Origin: Neobacillus endophyticus
Lineage (GTDB): Bacteria; Bacillota; Bacilli; Bacillales; Cytobacillaceae
DNA length: 64,000 nt
NCBI RefSeq assembly: GCF_013248975.1
Contig: NZ_JABRWH010000001.1
Span: 4,794,001-4,858,000, forward strand
Direction of reading: 5' to 3'
Each line of letters opens with the position of its first letter. Position 1 is the first letter of the stretch. Below, one piece after another: positions 6,973 through 15,730 of this stretch. The notes under the pieces were generated by a model. That model was not told the DNA's origin and did not search any database. It saw only the letters and a list, made by a program, of their open reading frames with translations. The translations under genes and the position numbers were made by a program.

Positions 6973-8106
6973 ATGGCTAGCATCCAGAAATTAAGCAATG
7001 GTTGGAGGTATAGAGTTTCTTATAAAGACGGAGAGAAATACAAAACGAAAACTCAAGGAGGCTTTAGAACAAAACGAGAGTGTGAGCTTGCAGCTGCTGA
7101 GCTCGAGAAGAAATTGCACGTTGGACATGATATAACTGCTGGAGATCAGCTTTTTTCGGAATACATGCGTAATTGGTTTGAGGTATATAAAAAAGGGAAG
7201 CACAGCCCAGCAAATGATTCTGTCATTGAACTTGCTGTTAAATTGGTTGAACAATATTTTGTGGGAGTAAAGCTGAAGGAACTGACTAGAGATATGTATC
7301 AACGCTTTTTAAATGATTTTGCGGAAACTCATGCGACAGGAACGGTGAAAAACAGACATATTTATATTAAATCATGCATTAAAAATGCGATTGAAGATGG
7401 AGTTATTACAAAAGATCCAACTTACAAAGCAGTTATTAAAGGGAAAAAAGAGGATAAAGTCGAGGAACTAAAATTTTTAAATTTCGAAGAAGTGAAATCC
7501 CTTGTAAATGAAACTAAAAAAGAAATACATCCTAAATTTATTGCTGGCTATATTATTCTTTTTGCAATTACGACCGGAGCTAGAATTGGCGAGATAATCG
7601 GTTTAACTTGGGATTGTGTGAATTTTGAAAATCAAACAATTACTATAAATAAAACGTGGGATTATAAATATACAAATGATTTTTCAAGCACTAAAAATTA
7701 TGCATCTATGCGCACTATCACCATCGATAAAGAAACTTGTGATTTATTAAAAACCTTGAAAAATATACAAAATAAAAATGCTATGCTAACAGGTTTTCGA
7801 AATACAAAAAATCTGTGTTTTGTTAATTCATTTATGGAAGTAATACATCCAAAATCCGTAAATAAAGCATTAAAAAAATTATGCAAAAAATCCAGCGTTT
7901 CAGAAATTACACTTCATGGTTTAAGACATACCCATGCATCTATGCTACTTTATCAAGGAATAAATGTTAAATATGTATCTAGACGATTAGGACACGGAGA
8001 TATCGTCACCACTTTACAAACTTATTCCCATATCCTCGATGAAATGGAGCAAAAAGAATCGCGGCATGTTGACGAAACAATGCATCAGCTATTTGATGTG
8101 AAATAA
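6973..8106 (+). CDS. int: phage-type tyrosine integrase
   Basis: Three domains are visible in 377 residues: an N-terminal arm-binding domain (1-50, WRYRVSYKDGEKYKTKTQGGF), a SAM-like core-binding domain (60-150) and a catalytic domain (165-365). The full catalytic set is present: Arg204 (TTGARIGE), Lys241, His315/Arg318 (HGLRH), His341 (LGHGD) and Tyr351 (QTYSH). It should therefore be active. AGGAGG precedes the ATG by eight bases. It inserts the element into the host gene mug; the junction lies 160 bases downstream. Upstream is a LexA-type box. Confidence 0.95.
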   Translation: MASIQKLSNGWRYRVSYKDGEKYKTKTQGGFRTKRECELAAAELEKKLHVGHDITAGDQLFSEYMRNWFEVYKKGKHSPANDSVIELAVKLVEQYFVGVKLKELTRDMYQRFLNDFAETHATGTVKNRHIYIKSCIKNAIEDGVITKDPTYKAVIKGKKEDKVEELKFLNFEEVKSLVNETKKEIHPKFIAGYIILFAITTGARIGEIIGLTWDCVNFENQTITINKTWDYKYTNDFSSTKNYASMRTITIDKETCDLLKTLKNIQNKNAMLTGFRNTKNLCFVNSFMEVIHPKSVNKALKKLCKKSSVSEITLHGLRHTHASMLLYQGINVKYVSRRLGHGDIVTTLQTYSHILDEMEQKESRHVDETMHQLFDVK

Positions 8107-8134
8107 GGAATATCGATTTTTTTCGAGGTTTCAT

Positions 8135-8189
8135 GATGCAAAATAGATGCAAAAAAAAATAAATTTCTACAGGATTCTTTAGGAATCCT
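8135..8189. repeat. possible integrase arm sites next to the right junction
   Basis: Two GATGCAAAA copies start at 8135 and 8146, exactly 11 bp (one helical turn) apart. An inverted repeat AGGATTC/GAATCCT follows (8171-8189). They lie between the integrase and the host junction, where arm-type sites are usual. Confidence 0.35.
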
Positions 8190-8205
8190 CAAAAACAAAA
8201 AATGA

Positions 8206-8240
8206 GGCAAGCCCAGTAATACCAAGGGTTTGCCTTTTTC
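8206..8240 (+). terminator. integrase terminator
   Basis: Nine-bp stem GGCAAGCCC / GGGTTTGCC (one G.T pair) with an 11-base loop, then TTTTTC. It is the last element feature before the disrupted host gene. Confidence 0.75.
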
Positions 8241-8251
8241 ATTTGTATTCA

Positions 8252-8350
8252 TTAGGATAATAGGATTGTTTCACTTGAACGAATACTCGGATTAAAACCG
8301 ACAAATAAAATCTTCAAATTTTCTTTAATCCGGTCACTAACTGGTTTCAT
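8252..8350 (-). pseudogene. mug: 5' fragment of mismatch-specific uracil-DNA glycosylase, cut by the prophage
   Basis: ATG at 8350 with AAAGGGG upstream starts MKPVSDRIKENLK followed by ILFVGFNPSIRSSET. This is the N terminus of Mug-type G:U/T mismatch DNA glycosylases, including the active-site Asn in GFNPS. Family members continue with G-H-H-Y-A; here the frame changes after Thr28 to ILLS and stops. The loss of similarity at about 8266 marks the right attachment junction. The remaining three quarters of the gene should lie beyond the other end of the element, outside the window. As it stands the lysogen has no intact copy here. Confidence 0.8.
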
Positions 8351-8369
8351 GGTAACCCCTTTTACAATT

Positions 8370-8954
8370 TTAATTCATATAAAATTTCACACTTTTTAGA
8401 AAAGTTATGATACTTGCCAACAGCCCAACAATAGAAACAACTAACAATGAGTAAAAAAGCCTTGGTTCCTGCAATGTTAATAGCCCTATTGTAATAATGA
8501 CAGCATCAATGGCTAACAGGATGACACCTACATTAACATTTGACCATTTAGCCAGCAACAGGGCCAGTAAATCCATTCCGCCGGGACTGACATGTGCCCG
8601 CAGCATAACGCCAACCCCGATTCCAATAATAAAAGCGCCAATAATCACACTGCTCATGATCGGTAATTGAATTGTCCCGTTTAGCGGCACCAATATTTCA
8701 AGCATCATTCCAGAAATAACAGCGCCCATCAACCCATTATAAAAGTACAACGGATTCGATTTAAAAGCAAAAAGATAAACAGGAATATTCAGAATGATAA
8801 AGGTAATTCCTGCCTTCAAACCCCATAAGTAATTTAGCAATAAACTGATGCCAAAAAATCCGCCATTGATTAAATGAAACGGAAGAATGAACCCGTTAAT
8901 CCCAATCCCAATCATGGTGCTGCCAAATCCAATAACGGCTAATTTTTTTACCAT
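8370..8954 (-). CDS. YitT family membrane protein, short form
   Basis: This 194-residue integral membrane protein has five to six hydrophobic segments and the YitT signature GINGFILPFHLINGGFFGISLLL and GVMLRAHVSPGGMDLLALLLAKW. It lacks the C-terminal DUF2179 ligand-binding-like domain present in its two longer relatives at 27616 and 37577. The function of the family is unknown; it is suspected to be a transporter. It stands alone, just outside the prophage junction, in the orientation of the interrupted mug gene. Confidence 0.85.
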   Translation of the reverse strand: MVKKLAVIGFGSTMIGIGINGFILPFHLINGGFFGISLLLNYLWGLKAGITFIILNIPVYLFAFKSNPLYFYNGLMGAVISGMMLEILVPLNGTIQLPIMSSVIIGAFIIGIGVGVMLRAHVSPGGMDLLALLLAKWSNVNVGVILLAIDAVIITIGLLTLQEPRLFYSLLVVSIVGLLASIITFLKSVKFYMN

Positions 8955-9023
8955 AAAACCCCTTCCTTGTCCCTTTTATACTACTTATATGAAAAACTGG
9001 TCAGGTTCATTCGAAAGTTCCAA

Positions 9024-9060
9024 AAATCGAAAAACGATGCTATATTACAGGCACCGTTTT
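9024..9060 (-). terminator. terminator of the NhaC-type gene
   Basis: Stem AAAACGGTGC / GCATCGTTTT with one mismatch, followed on the minus strand by a T-rich CGATTTTTGG. The stem overlaps the stop codon. Confidence 0.6.
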
Positions 9061-10384
9061 ATGCAGGAGTGAGGCGGCGGGATTTATCTTTACGTATTTG
9101 CTTTACTTTAGATACGGCCAAGGTAACAAATGGCAGAACCCATAAAAATAACGCAAAGGGCAAATAGGTAAATAACTGGACCCCCATAATGGTACTGCAC
9201 ATAATCGCGAGAACACTCCATGGAACGATCCCAGGAAACAACATCGTCGAATCTCCCATGACCCGCACCAGCTCTTCCCTTCCGTATTTACTGGACCAAT
9301 GGGGAAGAAAAGATCTGCCTGTTAAGATAATGGGTAAGGTTTGGTTTGCTGCTATTAAACTAATAATAAGCGTCGCAATAATTGTTTTAAATGTATCATC
9401 TGTTAAAGAACGGGATGTTTGCATCCATTTATCCAGATATGGCTGAATAACATGCAACTCTTCCAAGAGGCCATTAAAGGCACCTGCTAATGCTAAAAAC
9501 AGAAGTAATTCATACATATGAACCAATCCACCACCAAGACTGGGAATTCCGCTCCAAAAGGAAGTGGCAATTCTTAATATAGATATATGGTTTAGAATGG
9601 CCAGCATCGCAGCAGATAAAATACTGGAAAGGAATCCATAAATAATACTTATACGGCAAACTACCATTAGGATTAAAATGAGCGGAGGTATAAAGTTGCT
9701 CCATGTAAATCCGCTCCATTCAATTGATTTCAAATGCATGGGAGCATGGGATGATATCCATAGATCCAAGCAGCCATAAAAACAAAAACAACATCCAACC
9801 GCTATCACGGATGTTAACAGCATGGCTTTCCCCTGGTTATGAATAGGGATTTCAACAGTATGTGCCATCAGTTGGTGAGAACTAGAAAATGGTGAAGTCC
9901 TGTCACCTACAAAGGCTCCTGAAACTAAAGCGCCTGCTGCCATTCCCAGAGGAAGATGAAGAACCATGGCAGTCCCCAAAATCGGAACACCAATTGCACT
10001 TAACGTTCCGACGGTCGTACCAAGCAGCAAGGATACAATCATAGCAGAAAGGAAGGAAAGAACGAAAAAATGCGTGGGTGTAATGAACATTAAGGCTGTC
10101 TTTACCATCTGGTCAATCGTCTCTGAAAGATACCAAGATGGCAGTAAAAAACTAACAAGAAACAAAATAATAATCACAATTCGAGTTTTATAGATTCCCA
10201 ATAAACTAATCTTCATGATCTGTTTCCATGAAAATTTTGCTAATTTCGCAATTCTTACTAATACCAGGTAACCTGGAAGGAAACCAATAACAAGCGGAAA
10301 ATGGAAAGTCACTGAGCTGGCAACCCCGATAAAGGTTGTCAAAAACAGAATGAAAACTCGAATAGGAGTAATCTGTAAATTCAT
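9059..10384 (-). CDS. Na+/H+ antiporter NhaC family protein
   Basis: A 441-residue polytopic membrane protein with about ten to eleven hydrophobic segments. The NhaC-type core is seen in VSLLLGTTVGTLSAIGVP, SGAFVGDRTSPFSSSHQLMA and LITANQTLPIILTGRSF-like sequences near the C terminus. NhaC members exchange Na+ for H+, some acting as malate/lactate antiporters, at the cytoplasmic membrane. The gene appears monocistronic. The precise substrate cannot be read from sequence. Confidence 0.8.
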   Translation of the reverse strand: MNLQITPIRVFILFLTTFIGVASSVTFHFPLVIGFLPGYLVLVRIAKLAKFSWKQIMKISLLGIYKTRIVIIILFLVSFLLPSWYLSETIDQMVKTALMFITPTHFFVLSFLSAMIVSLLLGTTVGTLSAIGVPILGTAMVLHLPLGMAAGALVSGAFVGDRTSPFSSSHQLMAHTVEIPIHNQGKAMLLTSVIAVGCCFCFYGCLDLWISSHAPMHLKSIEWSGFTWSNFIPPLILILMVVCRISIIYGFLSSILSAAMLAILNHISILRIATSFWSGIPSLGGGLVHMYELLLFLALAGAFNGLLEELHVIQPYLDKWMQTSRSLTDDTFKTIIATLIISLIAANQTLPIILTGRSFLPHWSSKYGREELVRVMGDSTMLFPGIVPWSVLAIMCSTIMGVQLFTYLPFALFLWVLPFVTLAVSKVKQIRKDKSRRLTPA

Positions 10385-10450
10385 GCTGAACCACCTTTAA
10401 AAAGAAACATACTTTCATTATACAACATTTTATAAGCATGTTTTCTTCAT

Positions 10451-10481
10451 AAAAAATCAGAGCCGTTTCAATCGGCTCTGA
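10451..10481 (-). terminator. terminator downstream of htrA
   Basis: Perfect nine-bp stem TCAGAGCCG / CGGCTCTGA followed by TTTTTTA on the minus strand. Between it and the htrA stop (10482-10732) I find no convincing gene; only an 18-codon frame with a decent RBS at about 10646 and a possibly decayed frame behind it. Confidence 0.85.
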
Positions 10482-10732
10482 AGATTAGAAAGTATTATAT
10501 ACATTCGAACATTTTTCTGACGTTGGTTATTAAAAACAATGCCACTTATAACGAGAAACACATGACTGATGATACCAAGTTCCAGTTCAATAACCAAAAA
10601 GTCTGAAATACCATAAACAGAATCTAGCTTTTACTACTGCCATTCCTACACCACCTCAACAACTGTCCTATATCATAGTCGGCAAGAGGTGAGGTTGGCA
10701 GATTATTTCTTCTTGTCATATTCAAGTATTTT

Positions 10733-12145
10733 TTAATTAGAATTATTTGTATTTCTAGCTAGCTTCACTGTAACAGTTTGAAGCTTACCATTCCGATAAA
10801 GGCCAATTTTTACATCATCGCCAATTTTCACTTTTGTGTAAAGGAACTTTCGTAATTCAGCAGAATCGGAAATGGATGTCCCATTCATGGAAACAATAAC
10901 GTCTTTCGCCTGTATACCTCCACGTCCCGCAGCAGAATTAGCATCAACACTTACTACTACCACACCATTCGATAAGTTACTTGGAAGGTTCTGCAAATAA
11001 ATTTGTGGAACTTCATTTAAATCTGCAAGGCTGACTCCTAAATATGGACGTTGAATTTTACCATTGGTAATCAATTGGTTCACAATTGGAATCACATCAT
11101 CACTTGGAATCGCGAACCCTAATCCTTCTACACCGCTTTCGGAAATTTTCATACTATTAATTCCAATTACTTGCCCTTCAGGGTTAATCAGAGCACCTCC
11201 ACTGTTACCTGGGTTAATGGCTGCATCCGTTTGGATTACCGTTGTATCATAGTTTCCAGCGGAGGTTGAAACAGAAATGCTTCTATTGGTAGCACTTACG
11301 ATCCCTTGTGTGACCGTTCTGGAAAGCTCTGAACCGAGCGGATTTCCAATCGCATATACTTGATCTCCGGGGCGGAGTGAAGATGAATCACCAAAAGTCG
11401 CGATCGTATTTACATACTTTCCAGGAATTTTCAAAACCGCCAAGTCTGTCAAGGCATCTGTTCCCACTAACTCGGCAGTTGTTTTTGAACCATCATATAA
11501 GGATACTTCTAGCTTGCTGGCTCCTTCTACAACGTGATTATTCGTAACAATATAGGCATAACCGTCCTTCTTCTGGAAAATTACGCCTGATCCTGAACCT
11601 GTTTCCACACTTTGCGAAGATGTGGAATTTCCAAAGAAATCTTGCTGTTGTTGTTGCTGGTAATTATCAATCCCAACGATTGCTTTAGAAACTCGTTGAA
11701 CAGTATCTGCAATCGAACCTGAAGCAGTTGTTGTCGCCTGTGCCGAAACCGGTTTGGCTTGTGTTACATTTTCAGTGGAAGCTGTTACAGACTGATTATT
11801 GTAATTATCGTTTGATAAATTCTTGATATAATCTGTATGAGGCAGGACTGCCAGTGTCAAAACAGAACCAACGACACCAGCTGCTACCAATGAAGTAAAA
11901 CCTTTAACGTTTTTCTTGAAATTACCTTCTGATTTCTTTTCAAACTTTTGAACATTATACGGTTCATCCTTGTTAGATCCGGTATCTTCCGTTCTATTCA
12001 TCCTATTACTAGTCTCATAAGATCGATCATTGATAGTTGGATCGAATTCCTCTTTTAAGGTACCTTCTTTTGCTTTATCCCCCATATTTGCTGGGACTGA
12101 TAAATCAACTGAATTTTCCTGTTCGAATTCTTTTTCAAAATTCAT
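10733..12145 (-). CDS. HtrA-type membrane-anchored serine protease
   Basis: This is a DegP/HtrA protease of 470 residues from the ATG at 12145 (RBS AAAGGAG; the upstream TTG is less likely). Residues 1-80 are a charged cytoplasmic segment, 82-101 one membrane anchor (GFTSLVAAGVVGSVLTLAVL), 110-175 a Ser/Thr/Gln-rich linker, then a trypsin-like domain with His204 (NNHVV), Asp234 (TDLAVL) and Ser315 (GNSGGAL), and one PDZ domain (about 365-460). It degrades misfolded exported proteins outside the membrane. It follows the sensor kinase and regulator genes in the same direction, so it is probably under their control. Confidence 0.92.
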   Translation of the reverse strand: MNFEKEFEQENSVDLSVPANMGDKAKEGTLKEEFDPTINDRSYETSNRMNRTEDTGSNKDEPYNVQKFEKKSEGNFKKNVKGFTSLVAAGVVGSVLTLAVLPHTDYIKNLSNDNYNNQSVTASTENVTQAKPVSAQATTTASGSIADTVQRVSKAIVGIDNYQQQQQQDFFGNSTSSQSVETGSGSGVIFQKKDGYAYIVTNNHVVEGASKLEVSLYDGSKTTAELVGTDALTDLAVLKIPGKYVNTIATFGDSSSLRPGDQVYAIGNPLGSELSRTVTQGIVSATNRSISVSTSAGNYDTTVIQTDAAINPGNSGGALINPEGQVIGINSMKISESGVEGLGFAIPSDDVIPIVNQLITNGKIQRPYLGVSLADLNEVPQIYLQNLPSNLSNGVVVVSVDANSAAGRGGIQAKDVIVSMNGTSISDSAELRKFLYTKVKIGDDVKIGLYRNGKLQTVTVKLARNTNNSN

Positions 12146-12302
12146 AAATTCCAACTCCTTTAAGGCAAATCTATTAATTTTTATTTTTTACTTTAGCTGA
12201 TAAATCTTAAGAAATTATTAACAAACATTAACGAGATTTGAAAAAATTTAAGAAAAAAATATTATTTTAGAAAAGGAGCATCCTCAAGACTGATGAAAAA
12301 GT

Positions 12303-13718
12303 TCAAAAAGCTTCAGTCCGTGGAAATTTGATGACAAATTTCGTTCCTTTTCCTTTTTCACTAAAAACATTTATTTCACCGTTATGCAACAGCACTAATT
12401 GCTTGACAATAGACAGCCCAAGACCAAACTCTCCATAAGGGTTGCTCGTCCTTGATATATCAGCTTTATAAAAACGGTGCCATATATTTTCTACTTCACT
12501 AGGATCTATACCCATTCCTGTATCCTCTACTTCAATGACCGCTGCATTCTCCTCGCATCGACCTCTAAGCCAAATGGTTCCGTCTGCAGTGAATTGAATA
12601 CTATTTTTTGTGATGTTAAGCAGAATTTGTAATAGCCGGTCATAGTCAGCATTGACATAAACATCGGGTGGTGACTCGACCACAATTTGATTATTTCTTT
12701 CTTCTGCTTGAAAGCTTAACTGCTCCTGGATAATTTCCAAAACCTCCATGAGCTGAATATCTTCTCGGAACAATCGGATCTGGTTCGAACGAATTTTATC
12801 GTAATCAAGGTTTTCATTTACAAGGCGGATCAGCCTTTTGGCTTCTTGACTTACTAAGCTAATTCCCCTTTCCTTGTCTTCTTCCGGAATCATATTATTT
12901 TTCAATCCTTCAATCATGCCGCTGATGGTTGTTAACGGTGTCCGAAGTTCATGAGAAACATCTGACATAAATTGCCGTCGGCGGTTTTCCAAACTTTCAA
13001 TTTCCTCCATAGAGGCATTAATCTTATGGACCATATGGTTGAAATCCTCGGCCAATTCACCAATTTCATCATAATTAGAAGAATGAACATTTACATTATA
13101 ATTGCCTGAAGAAACTAGGGAGGTAGCCTCCCGGAGCCGTTTAATCCGCTTCACATGAATACGAGATAAGAACCAGCTCTGTAAAAAGGATACGGCAAAC
13201 GCGATCAATATGGTATACATTAATATTTTATTGATTTGGTGAATCATATCACTTGAACCGCTGATTGATGAAGCCAATATAATACCACCAATAAATTCTC
13301 CGTTTTCCAAATAGGGTAAAACTACAAAGGTGACACCTTCTTGACCAAATCGTTTAAAATCGGCATTAACAATTAACGTATGGCCATTTTCTACTTTTTT
13401 CCACTCCGATTCAGATAATACGTTGACGACAAGGCCATGTCTTGCAGTTAAATAATTCCTATTCTGGTCAAACAAGCTGAAGTTTATCTTTCGGGCATCA
13501 AGGACAGAGCTGTATTCATTAATAATTTGATTGGCAGAAAAAGGTGAACTCTTGATATCAGCCAAAATGGCTTTACCGTATGAAATAAGCTCCTCTGCTT
13601 TATTCTGATAAACTAAATTTTCAAGATAATGGGCAAATAATAGACTTAATAATAAAAATGCTACTAGGATAATACTGATATGGCTAAAGAACTGTTGGTA
13701 GAAATATTTAAACTTCAT
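12303..13718 (-). CDS. sensor histidine kinase of a two-component system
   Basis: From ATG 13718 (471 residues) the order is TM1 (about 12-32), an extracellular sensor of about 125 residues, TM2 (165-185), HAMP, HisKA with His256 in SDVSHELRTPL, and HATPase_c with N, G1 (DTGMGIDP) and G2 (GEFGLGLSIV) boxes. The first codons overlap the regulator by 11 bases, so translation is coupled; the open frame extends further upstream but without a better start. HtrA downstream suggests it senses envelope or secretion stress, but it is not recognisably CssS. Confidence 0.9.
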   Translation of the reverse strand: MKFKYFYQQFFSHISIILVAFLLLSLLFAHYLENLVYQNKAEELISYGKAILADIKSSPFSANQIINEYSSVLDARKINFSLFDQNRNYLTARHGLVVNVLSESEWKKVENGHTLIVNADFKRFGQEGVTFVVLPYLENGEFIGGIILASSISGSSDMIHQINKILMYTILIAFAVSFLQSWFLSRIHVKRIKRLREATSLVSSGNYNVNVHSSNYDEIGELAEDFNHMVHKINASMEEIESLENRRRQFMSDVSHELRTPLTTISGMIEGLKNNMIPEEDKERGISLVSQEAKRLIRLVNENLDYDKIRSNQIRLFREDIQLMEVLEIIQEQLSFQAEERNNQIVVESPPDVYVNADYDRLLQILLNITKNSIQFTADGTIWLRGRCEENAAVIEVEDTGMGIDPSEVENIWHRFYKADISRTSNPYGEFGLGLSIVKQLVLLHNGEINVFSEKGKGTKFVIKFPRTEAF

Positions 13719-14412
13719 CTGCTTTAGTCGAATCATCAAACTTATAACCAACTCCCCAAACGGTATGGAAAAATGGCTTGGCGCTTGTTTCCACCTTTTT
13801 TCTCAGTCGTTTAATATGAACATCTACTGTTCGTTCATCCCCATAGAACTGATAGCCCCAAACCCGTTCAAGCAATTGTTCTCTCGAAAAAACCTGTCGA
13901 GGATGCTCCACCATGTAATACAATAAATCAAACTCTTTCGGTGTCAGATTCGTTATAAGTGTTCCGTCAACCATCACTTCCCTCGTTGTCTTGGTTACAT
14001 GAAAATGTTCTGTTTGTAATACATTGTCCTCATGTCCGTTTGGCATCTGCGCCTGAAATCGTCGGGTTACCGCTTTAATTCTTGCCATTAATGTCAAAGG
14101 ACTAAATGGTTTTGTCACATAATCATCTGCCCCCATTTCCAGACCGAGTACCTGGTCTGATTCACTATCTTTTGCCGTTAACATAATGATGGGTACGGTA
14201 AACTTCTCTTCTCTGATTTTACGGCAAATTGTGACGCCATCCATGCTTGGCAGCATCCAGTCGACAATTAATGCATCCCATGTACCTGATTTAAAACGCT
14301 GATAACCTTCCAAGCCATCATTGACAAACTCACCCTCTATCTTTTCTTTTGCAAAGAACATTTCGATCATGGAACATACACTTTTATTATCTTCTATTAC
14401 CAATATTTTCAA
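13708..14412 (-). CDS. OmpR/PhoB-family response regulator
   Basis: The 234-residue protein has a receiver domain (1-115; acidic pocket Asp8, phosphorylation site Asp51 in IVDWMLPSMDG, Lys101 in TKPF) and a C-terminal winged-helix domain (about 130-230, LTPKEFDLLYYMVEHPRQVF ... VDVHIKRLRKK). It is the first gene of the regulator-kinase pair with HtrA 150 bases downstream. Its sequence does not match my memory of B. subtilis CssR, so I give no symbol. Confidence 0.9.
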   Translation of the reverse strand: MKILVIEDNKSVCSMIEMFFAKEKIEGEFVNDGLEGYQRFKSGTWDALIVDWMLPSMDGVTICRKIREEKFTVPIIMLTAKDSESDQVLGLEMGADDYVTKPFSPLTLMARIKAVTRRFQAQMPNGHEDNVLQTEHFHVTKTTREVMVDGTLITNLTPKEFDLLYYMVEHPRQVFSREQLLERVWGYQFYGDERTVDVHIKRLRKKVETSAKPFFHTVWGVGYKFDDSTKADEV

Positions 14413-14596
14413 ATTTCATCATCTCCCAAAACAAAAACATTACCTACCAATAGTGTATACGATTTTTAGGGCATATCAAACGTTCTGCCTAATTCTTCCC
14501 AATCAATTAACAGTTTGTTCATAGTTTTTTAATAAATTAGCGGTTCTGTATTTTCCGCGCCAATTAGCATTGCTCTTTAACATCATCTCATAAATG

Positions 14597-14627
14597 AAAA
14601 AGCCTTGAACAATGTTCAAGACTTTTT
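14597..14627. terminator. bidirectional terminator after the phosphotriesterase gene
   Basis: AAAAAG-C-CTTGAAC, three-base loop, GTTCAAG-A-CTTTTT. It lies seven bases beyond the stop of the catabolic operon's last gene. The stretch 14413-14596 contains nothing else I recognise. Confidence 0.75.
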
Positions 14628-14633
14628 CAGAGA

Positions 14634-15629
14634 TCATATCACTTTTGCAGGTTCTCCGGCAAATAAAGCAGCTGCGTTGATACCTAGCATTTTATCAATT
14701 TGCTGTTCGTTTATACCGCCTTCACGCAAAACCGGAAGAATATTCTCAAAAATATGGGCTGGCTGCCAGTTCTCCATAATTTTAGCCACTTGTTCATTCA
14801 TCACCGGCGGCCTGCCCAGCCAAATATTTACTGTATCGTGTGCCAATAAAATCTGATCTTCGTAACCTTCTTTTAATAATGACAAAAGTGTCGTGACTCG
14901 TTCATGATCGAACGGTGTTCCCGCTAAAACTTGACATCCAAAGCGGTCAAATCCTATCCGGACACCCTTCTCCATCACTTCCTTGTGATAATCTGGATTG
15001 GTGTTGCCGCACATGTGTCCTATAACGATTTTATTTGGGTCAACCCCCAGCTCAATCAGCATTTTAGCTTGCTCAGGGCCCATTGTTCCTTCCTGCGTAT
15101 GCGTCAGGATCACGATTCCGGTTTCCTGATGGATTCTAGCGGCTGCACGGAAAAATAATTGTTCATATTCAGTTATTTCATCCTTGCTCGATGCAAGTTT
15201 AATTATTCCCGGTTTAATCCCGGTTCCTGCAATCCCTTCAGTAATTTCTGATTTAAACATTTGATAGATTTCTTCTTCAGCTGTCCCAAGTGCCTGCCTA
15301 AGCTTAAAATAAGGCGGAGCTCCTTCTCCTTCATAATAATATCCTGTTGCACAGATGATTTGCAGGCCCGTCGCTTCCGAGATTTTCCTCAAAAATAATG
15401 GATCCCTGCCGCACTCATTTGGGGTTGGATCGACAACAGTCTGCACACCGTACCTCTGCATGAGTCTGGCAATTCCAATAGCAGTTTCTAAAGCCTCTTC
15501 TTCTTTAAACCCACCAAGTGTTACATCACCTTGATACCCCGGGTAGCCAAAAATAAAGTGTTCATGGATGAGAGTTTTCCCTAGCTGGTCAATGAATATT
15601 GGTCCTGTAACGGTTTCTACTGTTTTCAT
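14634..15629 (-). CDS. phosphotriesterase-family metal hydrolase
   Basis: An amidohydrolase-superfamily TIM barrel of 331 residues from ATG 15629 (RBS AAGGGTGA; the longer frame is unlikely). All binuclear-metal ligands are present: His22 and His24 (IHEHF), Lys144 (GIIKLAS, the carboxylated lysine), His177 (LTHTQ), His205 (IGHMCG) and Asp265 (LLAHD). Family members are lactonases or esterases, occasionally phosphotriesterases. As the last gene of an acyl-CoA catabolic cluster it probably opens a lactone or ester in that pathway rather than acting on organophosphates (inference). Confidence 0.85.
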   Translation of the reverse strand: MKTVETVTGPIFIDQLGKTLIHEHFIFGYPGYQGDVTLGGFKEEEALETAIGIARLMQRYGVQTVVDPTPNECGRDPLFLRKISEATGLQIICATGYYYEGEGAPPYFKLRQALGTAEEEIYQMFKSEITEGIAGTGIKPGIIKLASSKDEITEYEQLFFRAAARIHQETGIVILTHTQEGTMGPEQAKMLIELGVDPNKIVIGHMCGNTNPDYHKEVMEKGVRIGFDRFGCQVLAGTPFDHERVTTLLSLLKEGYEDQILLAHDTVNIWLGRPPVMNEQVAKIMENWQPAHIFENILPVLREGGINEQQIDKMLGINAAALFAGEPAKVI

Positions 15630-15730
15630 AATATGGGTCACCCTTTCATCTTCCTTTATAAACGATGGCTTGTAACGTTTTAATGGAGTATTTACAATAT
15701 GCAATCAGATTTTTGCTGCTTTAGAATTCA

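Noticed and set aside
8206..8266. tRNA or tmRNA as integration target
   Set aside because: No cloverleaf or CCA end is present; the broken mug reading frame explains the target instead.
10483..10732. Small gene or decayed gene between htrA and its terminator
   Set aside because: An 18-codon frame with RBS and a longer start-less frame exist, but neither shows a recognisable sequence; too weak to annotate.
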